Positions 10,676 to 22,600 of a stretch of 64,000 nt of DNA are shown here, one piece after another. Source of the DNA: Strix aluco (lineage: Eukaryota; Chordata; Aves; Strigiformes; Strigidae); the NCBI RefSeq assembly GCF_031877795.1, contig NC_133948.1:16446948-16510947 (forward strand), read 5' to 3'. Positions within the stretch are counted from its first letter, which is position 1; every line of letters begins with the position of its first letter. A program made the position numbers and the translations under genes. The notes beneath the pieces were generated by a model. It was not told where the DNA came from and made no database searches. It was given only the letters and a program-made list of their open reading frames with translations.

Positions 10676-13600
10676 GTGGGTGGCGGGGGGGTGTCCCGGG
10701 GCGGGGGGGGCGGTGGTGCCGGGCAGGGGTGGGTCCCCCCTCCGGGTGTGGAGCCGGGCCTGGGGGGTGCCCGCTCCCCGAGCTGCGGGGGGGGGGGGGC
10801 GGCGGTCCCCGGCCGGTGGGTATGCGGGTCCCGGGGGGGGGCTGCCGGCGGGGCGCTGAGCTGTTGCCCCCCCCCGCAGCTGCTGCAGCTGTGCCAGCGG
10901 GTGCTGGGGCAGGCGCTGTTCGAGCGGCTGATGAAGATGACCTTCTACGGGCAGTTCGTGGCCGGGGAGGACCAGGAGGCCATCAAACCGCTGCTGCGGC
11001 GGAACGCGGCCTTCGGCGTGGGCGCCGTGCTGGACTACAGCGTGGAGGAGGACCTGGGCGCCGAGCGCCGGGAGCCGGAGTGAGCGCGGGGCGGCGGCGG
11101 GGGGGGGGGGGGGGGGGGGGGGGGCGCGGGGGCGGGACTTGGCCGCGCTGCCATTGGCTGCGCCCGCCCATCCCCCCCGCTCCCATTGGCTGCGGGGCCG
11201 GGGGCCGTTGCGTCACAGCCCCGCCCCCCGCCGCGCGATCACACACCCCCCAAACTGCTGCCCCCCTCCCCCACCCCATTTTTCCTTCCCAGGGGTGCTG
11301 CCCCCCCCCCCCCCCCCCCCCCCGTGGTGCTTTTCCTCTCCACCTTCCTGCACACCCTGAGGTGCTCCCCACCTCCCCCCCCTTCCTTCTGGGGTGCTGC
11401 ACACCCAGTCCCTACCCCCACCGGGGCGCTGCCCCCCTCCACCCCCCCTTGCACACACCACGGTGCTGCCCCCCCCATCTGCTCTCCCTTTTCCCCCACA
11501 CTGGGATGCTGCCCCCCACCCCCCCATTCCTCCCCCAGGGTCCTGCCCCTCCTATCCGCCATCATACACACACTGGGGTGTCCCCCCCCTCCCCCAGGTC
11601 ACACCCCCTTCCCACACTGCCCCCCCATCCCAGGCAGCCTCACACCCTCTGCCAAGGGCAGGCGCCGGCCCAACGCCGCCGGTAACTTTCCACTCTTCAG
11701 GCTCCAGCTTCAGGCGGCTCCGTTCACCCGGTCGCTGGGCCGCTGCCCGGTACCCCACGGTCACAGGGGTGCGCCGTGTCCCCCCCACCCAGGGCAGGGG
11801 CGGCCCTGCTGGGGGGCGCAGGCTGGGGACGCTGCACTCCCCTGGGCAAGGCTGCAATAGCCCCGTGTCCCTGTTCGCAGCAGGGGACATCGTCCAGCCT
11901 TGTCACACGGTGTTAAAAATACAGCAGAAGTGGGGTTTTGGGGTGGTTTGCAAGTCGGGTTTCGGGTCAGCCTGGTGATGCAGGTGCTGCTGCTCAACTC
12001 CTTGGGGCCGCTGCCGGGAGCTTTATCTCTGCTCCCCACTCGGGTGCTGCTTATCAGGGACCCCCCCGCTCGCCCCTCGCCGCCGCTGCTCGAAGTCCCC
12101 GTCAGTGTGAAGGTCCTGGAGCCGCACAGGGGCGAGGCAGGGCTGCACCCATCCCAGCCCCTTGCAGATTGGGCTGAAAACTTCCTATCTTTTATATAAA
12201 AGCTTCAAAATACCCCACTGCCAGCCCGTGGGGGCGGCTGGCTCTTTCGAAGGTTTTCAGGAGTGGCTGGTTTCTTCCCTGGGCTGTGGTCCAGGCTCAT
12301 TCCTCTGCATCGCCGTGGGGCTGAGCTGGCCCCAGCGCGACCCCCCTGAGCTGGTGGTGCTGGTGCTAGCCGGGCTGGCGTGGCTGCACTTCTTGGGCTG
12401 GCTGTGCCCGTGCCAAGTGCTTTCCTGTGGTTGACCACTGAGGGCTTTTGCAGGCAGGGCTCTGCCTGCACCTGTATCCTGCCTGCTCATGGTGCGGAGG
12501 CAAGTGACAGCGGTTTGTGAGGTGCCCAGGCTGCACTGGGTCTGTCCCTGGAGCAGATTTGGGGGTTACGTGTGTGGGACTTCTTGCTAGATGAGCTCTG
12601 CCTGTGCTGTGTGGGTCATTCTCACCCAAGATTGCTCAGCAAAGCCACCCATGCCCCCGATGCCACCCTGCCCGAGCCCCAGTGGATTTGCTCCAACAAA
12701 TGGGCAGGGGGGTTGGAAAGTCATCCTGGAGATCACCCGGGTGTCATGGAGCTGGGACAAAGCCCAGAGGAGGGCATGGGTGTGCACCAAAAGAGCTCTG
12801 TTGGACCCTGGCCGTGCCAAGCATCGCTCTCGGTCCTCCTTGGCTCTGTTCAGGGGCAAAACCCCAAATTACCGGTGCTTCTGCCAGGGATGGTGCCGAG
12901 CTGGGCTGCACGTGGTTGAGAGGCTGAGGGAACTGGGGGGGTTTAGTTGTGTGGGAGAGGAGGCTGAAGGGGAGACCTCATGGCCCTCTACAACTCCTGA
13001 AAAGGATGTGTCAGAGAGGGGGATGAGTCTCTTGAACCAAGGAACCAGCGCCAGGACAAGAGGGAATGGCCTCAAGCTGCGCCAGGGCAGGGTCAGACTG
13101 GCTCTTAGGAAGGATTTCTTGTAGAAGGGGGTTGTTGGGCGTTGGAATGGGCTGCCCAGGGCAGGGGGGGAGTCCCCATCCCTGGAGGGGTTGAAGAGTC
13201 GGGTTGACCCAGCGCTGAGGGATCTGGTGGAGTTGGGAACGATCAGCATGAGGTTCATGGTTGGACTGGAGGAGCTTACAAGGTCTTTTCCAACCTGGAT
13301 GCTTCTGTGATTCTGTGAGAGGGTGAGTGGTCCAGGACTTGTGGCTGCTGGACTCTGGAGCTGTGTCCTTCCTTTCCATGAGCACTTTGCTGGTTTACCC
13401 CTGCAGCAGCTGGGAAGCAGAGGTACAAACCAGATGCAGCCAGCAGGTTTTGGGGCTCCTGGTGCCATCTGCTGTTGTTTCCCCCAGGCAGAGCCATGCT
13501 GGGCTCACCAGTGCAGCTTGCTCTTGTGGAGCAAGCTGGAGGTAACAGCAGGGAAATGCCCTTTCCACACCGCAGCGATGGGCCCTGGCTGCTCCTTGTC

Positions 13601-16600
13601 ACAGCCGTTCTGGCTGGGAACAGCAATGCAACATGTGCAGGCACTGGCTTATCCTGCCTGCTGCAGGCTCTACCTGCCCTGCCCTGCCTGGGCGCCAGCT
13701 TGTCCCGGGAGTCCTTGGCCATGTGGTGAAGGCTGCCGACAGGTCCTGGTGACACGGCTGGAGAAAGGTGTCCTGCAGGCAGCAGAGCCTGGTGCTTCTC
13801 CGCAGCACGTGGGCTGAGGGCGTTGGGGTGGCTGCAGCCCTGGGCGGGGTGTGGAGAAGCTGCGCTGCAGCTGGGCAGGGGCTTCTGTTCCCTGTGGGGT
13901 GATAACAAGGGAGCCCCCCAATAGTGGAGGTGGTTGTGGTCCCCTTGCAGCCTTGGAGCCATTGCTGGCCCATTGGCATCGCACACCAGGAGATGGGTTG
14001 GGGCTGGCTAACATGGGGAAGGACAATCTTGCCCCCAAGCACTGTCAGACACCCTGAATGGCTCTGCCACGCAGCACGTGGACTTTGCTTTAGACTTCTA
14101 GAGATTTCTTGCATGGACACCTGATATCTGCCCCAGCGTGGGATTACGAGCCAGTCCGGCCAATCAGCCTCCCAGAGCAGCCACCTCCCCTTCTCCTCCT
14201 GCTCCCAGTGCTCTGCCCACGTGTACTGTGGGTCCTGGATCACAGGGTGGTTTTTGTTTAGCTTGAAGCTGTGCAAGGAAGTCCTGTGGTGGTGCTGGGC
14301 TGGTGCATGGTGGCAACTCATGGGGCAGGCTTGAAGAAATCTCTTCTGCTAGAGCTTTGCTTTATTCCTACCTGCAGGGTTTTAAGCATCACCCGTAGCA
14401 CCGGTCTGGGCTTCATGTCACCTTGAGTTTTTTCTTGGATGTGGTAACTCAGGGACAGCTTCTCCCTCGTCTTCCCACATCCCTTTTGCCAGACCCATTT
14501 GCTGGCGAGCAAAGCAAATACACTGTGCTTGTGGCACCCTCCTGGTAACCTCCAGGGTGAAATGGATTATTGCCTACTTATTTCTGACAGGGGACCTTTG
14601 TGCTTCTCCTGAGATGGTTTATTTGAGCCTGATAAAAAAAAAAAAAAAACTTCCTGAAAGTCCCAGTCTGCTGTGTCAGCCAGATTACTGTTCCCTGCAA
14701 TCCAGCAGGCTGCATCGAGGCTTCGTAACCTGCTTTGCAGCCCTCGGAGGACCTGTTTTGTGCATGCTTTGGCTGAGTGTGAGCTCCCAGGTCCTGAGCC
14801 TGCCTTGCAGGTGGCTCCTTTCTGGTTATAGCCTGCAGAAGTGTTTGGGCAGTGCCTGGAGATGTGTCCTGCTCTGGGAGACTTGCTTTTGGTTTGCAGA
14901 AGGGATGGCCAGGTATAAGCTGGGTTAAGCGGCACTTGGTTGGTGTAGGAATGGCTTTGCTGGCCAAGACTAATATTGCAAAGAAAGCAGATGATATTCA
15001 GGAAGAGCTATTTCTTCAGCTGGAAGGAGCTTCCTTTATTTTGCTTGACGCAGAACAATAAAGCGAGCACCATGGCACTGCTTTGAATGCCCCCCTCGGG
15101 GATGAAGGGCTCAGTGCAGTCATGCAGCAGGAATGCTGCTGGAAAGGGTGTGTTTGTCTCCAGGAACACAAAATGCTTCAAATTCAAGGGTGCTGTTTGC
15201 TAATTGAGTTGTGTGTGTTCACCCTGGACAGGTCAGAGGAGGGTTTGCTCCCTGCCACTCCTCCCCAGCATGTTGGACGCAAGTTGTGCTTTGGGGTTCG
15301 GAGCCGTCCTGCTGGGCTGCAGCTGGGACCTGCCCACAGGACCCATCTCCCTCAGCATGTCCTCAGAATTGCAGCAGCGTGTCCGGCTGAAGCCTTCCCC
15401 CGCACCACGCTGCCTGCTCCAGGGGGACCTTCCATCCACCGGGGGCTTTGCTGTCGCATCCCATCCCTGGGTGTATGATGTCTCCTCCTTCCTTTCCTCC
15501 ACACTCTGTATTTAGGGACAGAAATCTTCTTGACCTGTCCTCAGGGTAGCAAAATCATGAAGCAGAGCCTGCCAGACGTGGTGCCTGCTGCTCCCCCGAG
15601 CTTCAGCTGCTCCTGCCCCGGTTCACACCGGGCTTTGCTGCGCTTTGAGCAATGCGGGTCCGTTCCTGGCTCTGGGGAGCCGGAGGCAAGGGCTTGTCTC
15701 TGCTTGTTTATGCTTCCAGCAGCCCCTAATCCCAGTCACAGGGTTTCCATGTGGGAGAATGTGTTCTAGGACCGTGCCACGTGCCTCTCCGCTCTCGTGT
15801 GAGCCCTCTGGCTCTGGACAGATGGCTTTGCTGCTTGCCTCGCCGTGTGCGATCACCCCGTGATCCCAGGGACCCACAGTACATGTGGGCAGAGCACTGG
15901 GAGCAGGAGGAGAAGGGGAGGTGGCCGCTTTGGGAGGCTGATTGGCCAGACTGGATCGTGATCCCAAGCTGAGGCAGATATCAGGTGTCCACACAAGAAA
16001 TCTCCACTGTTGGGCACAGCCAGTTTTGGGACGGTGACCCCAAGGCAGAGATCTCTGGGAGGAGATGGCTCTGCTGTCACTCAGGGCTGCTCTCCAGGGG
16101 CTGGCAGTGTTTCTGGGTGAGACCCCAGGTCTGTGGGCTGGATTTAGGGTGTCAGCAAGAAGGCTCAGCTGCTCAAGCTGAAGGAGGATCTCATGACTTG
16201 GCCAGCATCCCTGGGCTGTCAGAGCCTTGTTATCTCTGTGGCAAAGAGCTTGGGCTTGAAATTACACCTGAGCTCAGCTGGAGATGAAGCTGTAAGCTGT
16301 TGGCTAATACCAAGGCACAGAGAAGCATGAGGCAGCTGAGCTGCAGCAGGGCATCTTACGGCTGGATGCAAGGACCTCCTTGCTTCATGGTCTGGCTGCT
16401 GGTGCCTGCAGGGTGGGGAGGCGTTGGGTTGAGGCTTGGTGCCACCACAGTGAGTACCGTGGGCCGGTGTGGTTGGAGATGGAGCACCCAGCCCCACCAG
16501 GGCCGACCTTGTCCTTGCTGTGGGATGGGCTGTTTGAGAGCAAGCTCTGGACCCTGGGATGGAGCATCCTCCCTGTGCTGCCTCAGGGCCTCCAAGTAGT

Positions 16601-19600
16601 ACTTGCCTGGATGTTGAAACCCCGTTGCCTTCCAGAAGGGGTTTGGGGCATCTGACCTGCCAGCGGAGCTCGTGCTGAGCAGCATTTGTTCCACTGGTGA
16701 TGGGATGGCAAGGGAAGAGCAGGGTCCAGCGCCAGGCTGGCAGTAGGGGAGCCTCAGAGCTGCCCTGGCCACCGGCGGGGGGTTGTGGGGGTTGCTGACC
16801 TGGCCCTTATCTTCCCTGTTTCTCTTCTTAGCTCCTGCACCTCTGCAGCCGAGAAGGAGATGGGAGGTGAGTGACCAAGCCTCTCCTGCTAACAGGAGAT
16901 AGCCTGAAGGTCCAGCTGATCCAGGCACTGTGGGCCTGGTGTGAGGGAAGGACCCAGCTCCCACATCCTCAAAACACGAGCTGGATGAGGAACTTCTTGG
17001 TTCTTGGCCAACCTTGCTTCTCAGCAAAGGCTCCTCTGCTCAGGCGACAGAGCAGGCAGGGCACGTTGCAGCCCTCGGGGCTTTTCTGAGGTCCAAGCCA
17101 GAGCCCCTCTGCACTTCACCACGGCAGAAGTTCCTGGGGAGGCTTGTAGGAGCTCGGCAGGGCTGCATGGCCCATCTCCATCCTCTTCCACCCCAGGAGC
17201 AGAACAAAGGGAGAAGCAACACCGAGCTCATCGGGGATTTGGGGATCGCCGCGATGGGGTCATCAGCGCCCGCACATATTTCTATGCTGACGAGGCCAAG
17301 TGTGACCAGCACATGGAGACTTTCCTCCGCTGCATCGATGCCTCAAGTAGGTGCTCCACATGTCCTGAGCAGCCCCACTGTGCTTGGGGACTGCAGCGGC
17401 CCTGCAGCATTCCACCCTATCCTGGGTGCCCCCCTTCTGCCTGAGCACCCTGCCTGTTGGGCTAAGCTGTGGCTTTGTGGCTCCATCCAGGTGGCAGCTC
17501 AGAGAACGGCTTCTCGGCCATCAAGCTGACAGCACTGGCAGACCTCAGTTCCTGGTGAGTGCCAGAGCTGTGACCAGGGTGAAATGGGTCAGAGCCAGGG
17601 CCATGGATGATGCATCTGTTGGGGCAGGTGCTTTGGGATGCCAGGCTTGCTGCAGTGGCATCTCTACAGATGGCAGAGAGGAGTGGGCACCAATGGTCTG
17701 TCCCCTGTGTGCCCAAGACCACCCTGGAGACCCTTCCTCAACTTTTGGGGACACATGAAGTGCTTAGAAGTTTAAAGGTCCCAACATGAGGGTGTGGGGG
17801 TCTGTACTGCTAGGCTCGGTCTCTGCTTGGCCAAGGTGCCCTGCTTATAGGGTCAGGATCTGCCTCAGCAGGGTATGATCTTGCAAAGCTCTGGCATGAT
17901 AGGAGGCTCCATGCCAGCTGGGCTCCAGCCTGGGTGTCTCACCTCAAGCTCTGGCCTCACAGCTGCAGTTCTCGGAGGTGCTGGTGAAGTGGCGGAGGTC
18001 TTCCACCAAATGGCTGCGGAGCAGGGCCAGGCTGGGCGGCAGTGCTGGAGATGAAGCTGGAGGCGGAGAAGCTGCAGGTGAGGAGGGTGATGTCTGAGGG
18101 AGGAGGCGGTGCTGCTGGGAATGTGCTGGTGGAGGTGGCTGGTGGCCGTAGAGGTCCTGGAGCAGCCCTGACCTGTGACACTCTGAGCCTGGAGCAGTGT
18201 GAACCCCTGTAGCCCCTTGGCATTGATGCTTCTTTTGGTGACAGGAGGCCCTGGCCAACCTTGGCATTGCCACCAAGGCGGAGAGCCAGCACTGGTTCAC
18301 GGGCGAGAACCTGGGCATGAGCGGGTAAGCTGCCTGTGACCTGGGGGGTGCTGCGGGATGGGGATGCTGGGGGACCTTGTCCCTGTTCCTGGGGCAGTGG
18401 GGCAGCAGTAAGGGGAGGCCTCCAAAGGCCAGCAGTGGCTCAGCACCGTGTTCAAGCACAGAGGAGGTTTGGGTGGAGGTGACAAGTCAGGGTGCCGTGT
18501 GCTGTGCACCCTGCTTGCTGGTGGGGGTCAGGAGCTGGTAGACACCCCCTCTGCCCCTGCAAGACACCAGTACAGACCTGTCTCTCTGCTCCCAGCACTG
18601 TGGACCTGCTGGACTGGAACAGCCTGATTGACAGCCGCACCAAGCTCTCCAAGCTGCTGCTTGTCCCAACATGCAGGTGGGTACCCATCTATGCTACCCC
18701 TGGAGCAGCCCCACGAGGAGGGCAATGAGAGTTTTGGGGAGCAGCATGTGGGTCTGCTGCCCCCGGCCCTGCCTGGTGGCTTGCTGGTGGCTGTGGTGCT
18801 GGCTGGCATCTGTGCTGCCAGAGCCTGGCTGGGTGTGCAGCCACCAAGCTGGCAGGGTGGGCACACTGTGCTCGCTGTGTGGAGAGCTGGGGTGGGCAGC
18901 AGCTCCAGGGCTGGCTTTCTCCAGGGGCTGTTTCTGCCTCCCATGGGCAGGGCTGGCCGCAGGCAGGCAGGGTGCCACAAGCTGTTCTCATTTCAGACTG
19001 GGCAGCTTGAGCCTCTGCTCTCACGCTTCACCGAGGAGGAGGATCTGCAGATGAAGCGGATGCTGCAGCGGCAGGATGTCCTTGCCAAGGTAAGGGAGCG
19101 CTGGGCTGGGGGAGCTGGGCACGGGCACTGCCGCAGAGGGGGAGACCTAGCAGTTGGCCCCATGAAGCCAGCCGGCGTGTCACTCACCCCTCTAGAGAGC
19201 CACAGAGAAGGGCGTGAGGCTGATGGTGGACGCGGAGCAGAGCTACTTCCAGCCAGCCATCAGCCGCCTCACCCTGGAGATGCAGCGCCGCTTCAACAGG
19301 GACCAGCCGATCATCTTCAACACCTACCAGTGCTACCTGAAGGTGAGGTCTGGCAGAAAGGATCTACTGGAGCAGCTGGATGGAGACTCGGCTCTGAAGC
19401 CATGGTGATGCGATGGTGACAACTCTGGGGCTGGCTGCCTGAAGGTGCAGGGCAGAGGTGGCACTGGTGAGATGACCTTGTGCCATCTCTCCCATCTGGT
19501 CCAGGAGGGCTTACGACAATGTGACAGTGGACGTGGAGCTGTCGCGCCGGGAGGGCTGGTGCTTTGGCACCAAGCTGGTCCGCGGTGCCTACATGGAGCA

Positions 19601-22600
19601 GGAGCGGGAGAGGCAGCCCAGATTGGCTATGAGGATCCCATCAACCCCACCTATGAGAAGACCAACGAGATGTACCACAGGTAGGGCACAGCCCCAGCCA
19701 CGCTCCTCCCTCCCACCCCACCAGGCACGGGCTCAAGCGGCCTCACCGTGGAGCCCTGTACTGTCTTACAGGTGCCTGGACTATATCCTGGAGGAGATCA
19801 AGCACAGCCGGAAAAGCCAACGTGATGGTGGCATCTCACAATGAGGACACAGTGAAGTTCACCCTGCGCAGGTGGGTGCTGGGGAGGCAGCGCGGTGTGG
19901 CAGGGACTGGGGAGCTCTGGGGACGTGGGGGGCCCAGCAGAGCTGTGGTGAGATGTGCTGTGGCTTGTCAGGTCTCCCTCTGTGCTCACCCAGTGGGGTC
20001 CTCGCTCCTATCTGTGCTCAGGGCTTCAGCATGGTAGCCCACAGCAGCTGCAGAGCTGGCCCCATTCCTCAGCACGGAGGCTGTTTTAAAAATAAATCAA
20101 GTCCCTTGCATCCCAGTATCCCTCTGGGACGTGGTCAGTGCCATGCTCTTGTACTTGGAGACACTGGTAGGACGTGCTGCCCCTCCGTGCTCTGCTACCT
20201 CTGCTCTTCCCTAACGGCCGAGTCTTGGCTTGCAGGATGATGGAGCTTGGGCTCCATCCCTCGAGAAGAAGGTGTGCTTTGGGCAGCTGCTGGGCATGTG
20301 TGACCAGATCACTTCCCTCTGGGTGAGTGCTGGGAGCAGGGGGGACTTGGCAGACATGCGCCTGCCCCCACCTTGACCCCTGGGGCCTCCCTGAGCAGCT
20401 GCTGTGGGGTCTGAAGGATGGATGGAGCCAGGCTGTGGGTCTGTCAGAGCAGGGCTGGCTGAGGACAGCACCTTGTTGCCTCTTCCCTAGCTGTGTGGGG
20501 TGCTGTGACCCCTGCATGGGGGTTTGGGGAGGATCACAGAATCATCTAGGTTAGAAAAGACCTTGAAGCTCCTCCAGTCCAACCATCAGCCTCACACTGA
20601 CCGTTCCCAACTCCACCAGATCCCTCAGCACTGGTCAACCCGACTCTTCAACCCCTCCAGGGATGGGGACTCCCCCCCTGCCCTGGGCAGCCCATTCCAA
20701 CGCCCAACAACCCCTTCTGCAAAGAAATCCTTCCTAAGAGCCAGTCTGACCCTGCCCTGGCGCAGCTTGAGGCCATTCCCTCTTGTCCCTGGTGCTTGTT
20801 CCTTGGCTCAAGAGACTCATCCCCCCTCTCTGCACCCTCCTCTCAGGGAGCTGTAGAGGGCCATGATAGATGTAGATGAGGATGTAAATGGAGCATCACA
20901 TCTGTCTCTGGAGGCACCACTGAGACTGTGATGGCTGTGCAGGAGATTCCTGCTTCGGACTACAAGCTGAGGTTGGGGTACCCCTAGGTGGGGCGGAGAC
21001 TGATCCCGGCAGCCAGCAAACCCCTCCAGTACCCCCTTGGTCTGGGAGCGTCGCTTTGCTCTGCTGGAGGTGCACACCGAGTCCTGGGGCTCTCTGCTAC
21101 CGCGGTGGCAACTGGCTCTTGTGTGACCTGTCCTCTCCTCTGCTGCTGGCCCAGGCAGCAGGAGCGGAGCTCCCGGGGGCGCGGGCAGGCAGACATGGAG
21201 GATCCAGGTAGCCCAGCTCAGGTCAGGGACTGATCCCCCTGCCCTCACCGGTGTCCAGAGCTGGAGACCGGGGCCAGGAGAGCAGCCGGAGGCGGACCGG
21301 GCAGTTGTCCAGGGTGGACGCTGCTCTGTCCTGGAGTTCCCCTCGCGAGCGGGGCTTGGCTGCCTGTCCACAACCTCCTCTGCTCATGCTGGAAAAATGT
21401 GTTAACTCGAAGTTTCTGCTTGAATGCTTCTTGAATTGGCCCGGCCCTGGCTGCCGACATTCCCAGGGCTCCCGGTGACCTCGGCCCGCTCCCCCCGGCG
21501 GTTCCCAAGCTCCCCGTGCTGAGCCGGGGAGGGACGCGCCGCCGCTCCCCCCGGCTGCCCAGGGCCGCTCCCAGGCCTCCCCCCCCCCGGTGCTCAAACC
21601 GCAGCCTCCGGCCGCCGCAGCCCCCCCACCGCCACCCCTCGCTCGGCGCACGGGGCCACGGGGATGGACGGGAAGTGCTTTTCCCTTTTTTCCTCTCCTT
21701 TTATTCCTCTCCTTTTTTTCCTCTTCCTTTTTTTTTCCTCTCCTTTTTTTTCCTCTCTTTTTTTTCCTCTCCTTTTTTTTTCTCTCCTTTTTTTTCCTCT
21801 CCTTTTTTTTTCCTCTCTTTTTTTCCTCTCTCTTTTTTTTCCTCTCTCCTTTTTTTTTCCTCTTCCTTTTTTTTTTCTCTCTCCTTTTTTTTTCCTCTCC
21901 TTTTTTTTTTTCTCTTTTTTTCTCCTTTTTTTTTCCTCTCCTTTTTTTTTCCTCTCCTTTTTTTTTTCCTCTCCTTTTTTTTCCTCTCCTTTTTTCCTCT
22001 CCTTTTTTTTTCCTCTCCTTTTTTTTCCTCTCCTTTTTTTTCCTCTCCTTTTTTTTCCTCTCCTTTTTTTTCCTCTCCTTTTTTTTCCTCTCCTTTTTTT
22101 TCTCTCTTTTTTTTCCTCTCCTTTTTTTTCCTCTCACTTTTTTTTCCTCTCCTTTTTTTTCCTCTCCTTTTTTTTTCCTCTCCTTTTTTTTCCTCTCCTT
22201 TTTTTTCCTCTCCTTTTTTTTCCTCTCCTTTTTTTTCCTCTCCTTTTTTTTCCTCTCCTTTTTTTTCCTCTCCTTTTTTTTTCCTCTCCTTTTTTTCCTC
22301 TCCTTTTTTTTCTCTCTTTTTTTTTCCTTCTTTTTTTTCCTCTCCTTTTTTTTCCTTCCTTTTTTTCCTCTTTTTTTCTCTCTTTTTTTCCTCTCCTTTT
22401 TTTTCCTCTCTTTTTTTTTCCTCTCCTTTTTTTTCTCTCCTTTTTTTTTCCTCTCCTTTTTTTCTCTCCTTTTTTTTCCTCTCTCTTTTTTTTCCTCTCC
22501 TTTTTTTTTTCCTCTCCTTTTTTTTCCTCTCCTTTTTTTTCCTCTCCTTTTTTTTCCTCTCCTTTTTTTTTCCCTCTCCTTTTTTTTCCTCTCCTTTTTT

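Larger units (their letters stand above)
10090..11240 (+). promoter_or_regulatory. PRODH: CpG-rich island over PRODH promoter and exons 1-2
   Basis: Base composition rises to very high G+C with dense CpG from before the ATG through exon 2. A TATA-like TACTTAAG at about 10333-10340 lies 35-40 bases before the ATG; I take this only as a possible core element. The island fits a broad promoter. Limits are judged by eye. Confidence 0.65.
11080..16831 (+). other. PRODH: PRODH intron 2 (5.75 kb)
   Basis: The largest intron of the gene. It contains the G run, the C-rich array, a CR1 copy, the inverted repeat pair and an A-run at 14633-14649. No missing PRODH exon is needed, because exons 2 and 3 join in phase. 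Confidence 0.8.

Noticed and set aside
10024-11685. A 553-codon plus-strand frame over the PRODH promoter
   Set aside because: It runs through promoter, exon 1 and intron 2 because stop codons are rare in such GC-rich DNA; only its ATG-proximal part overlaps PRODH.
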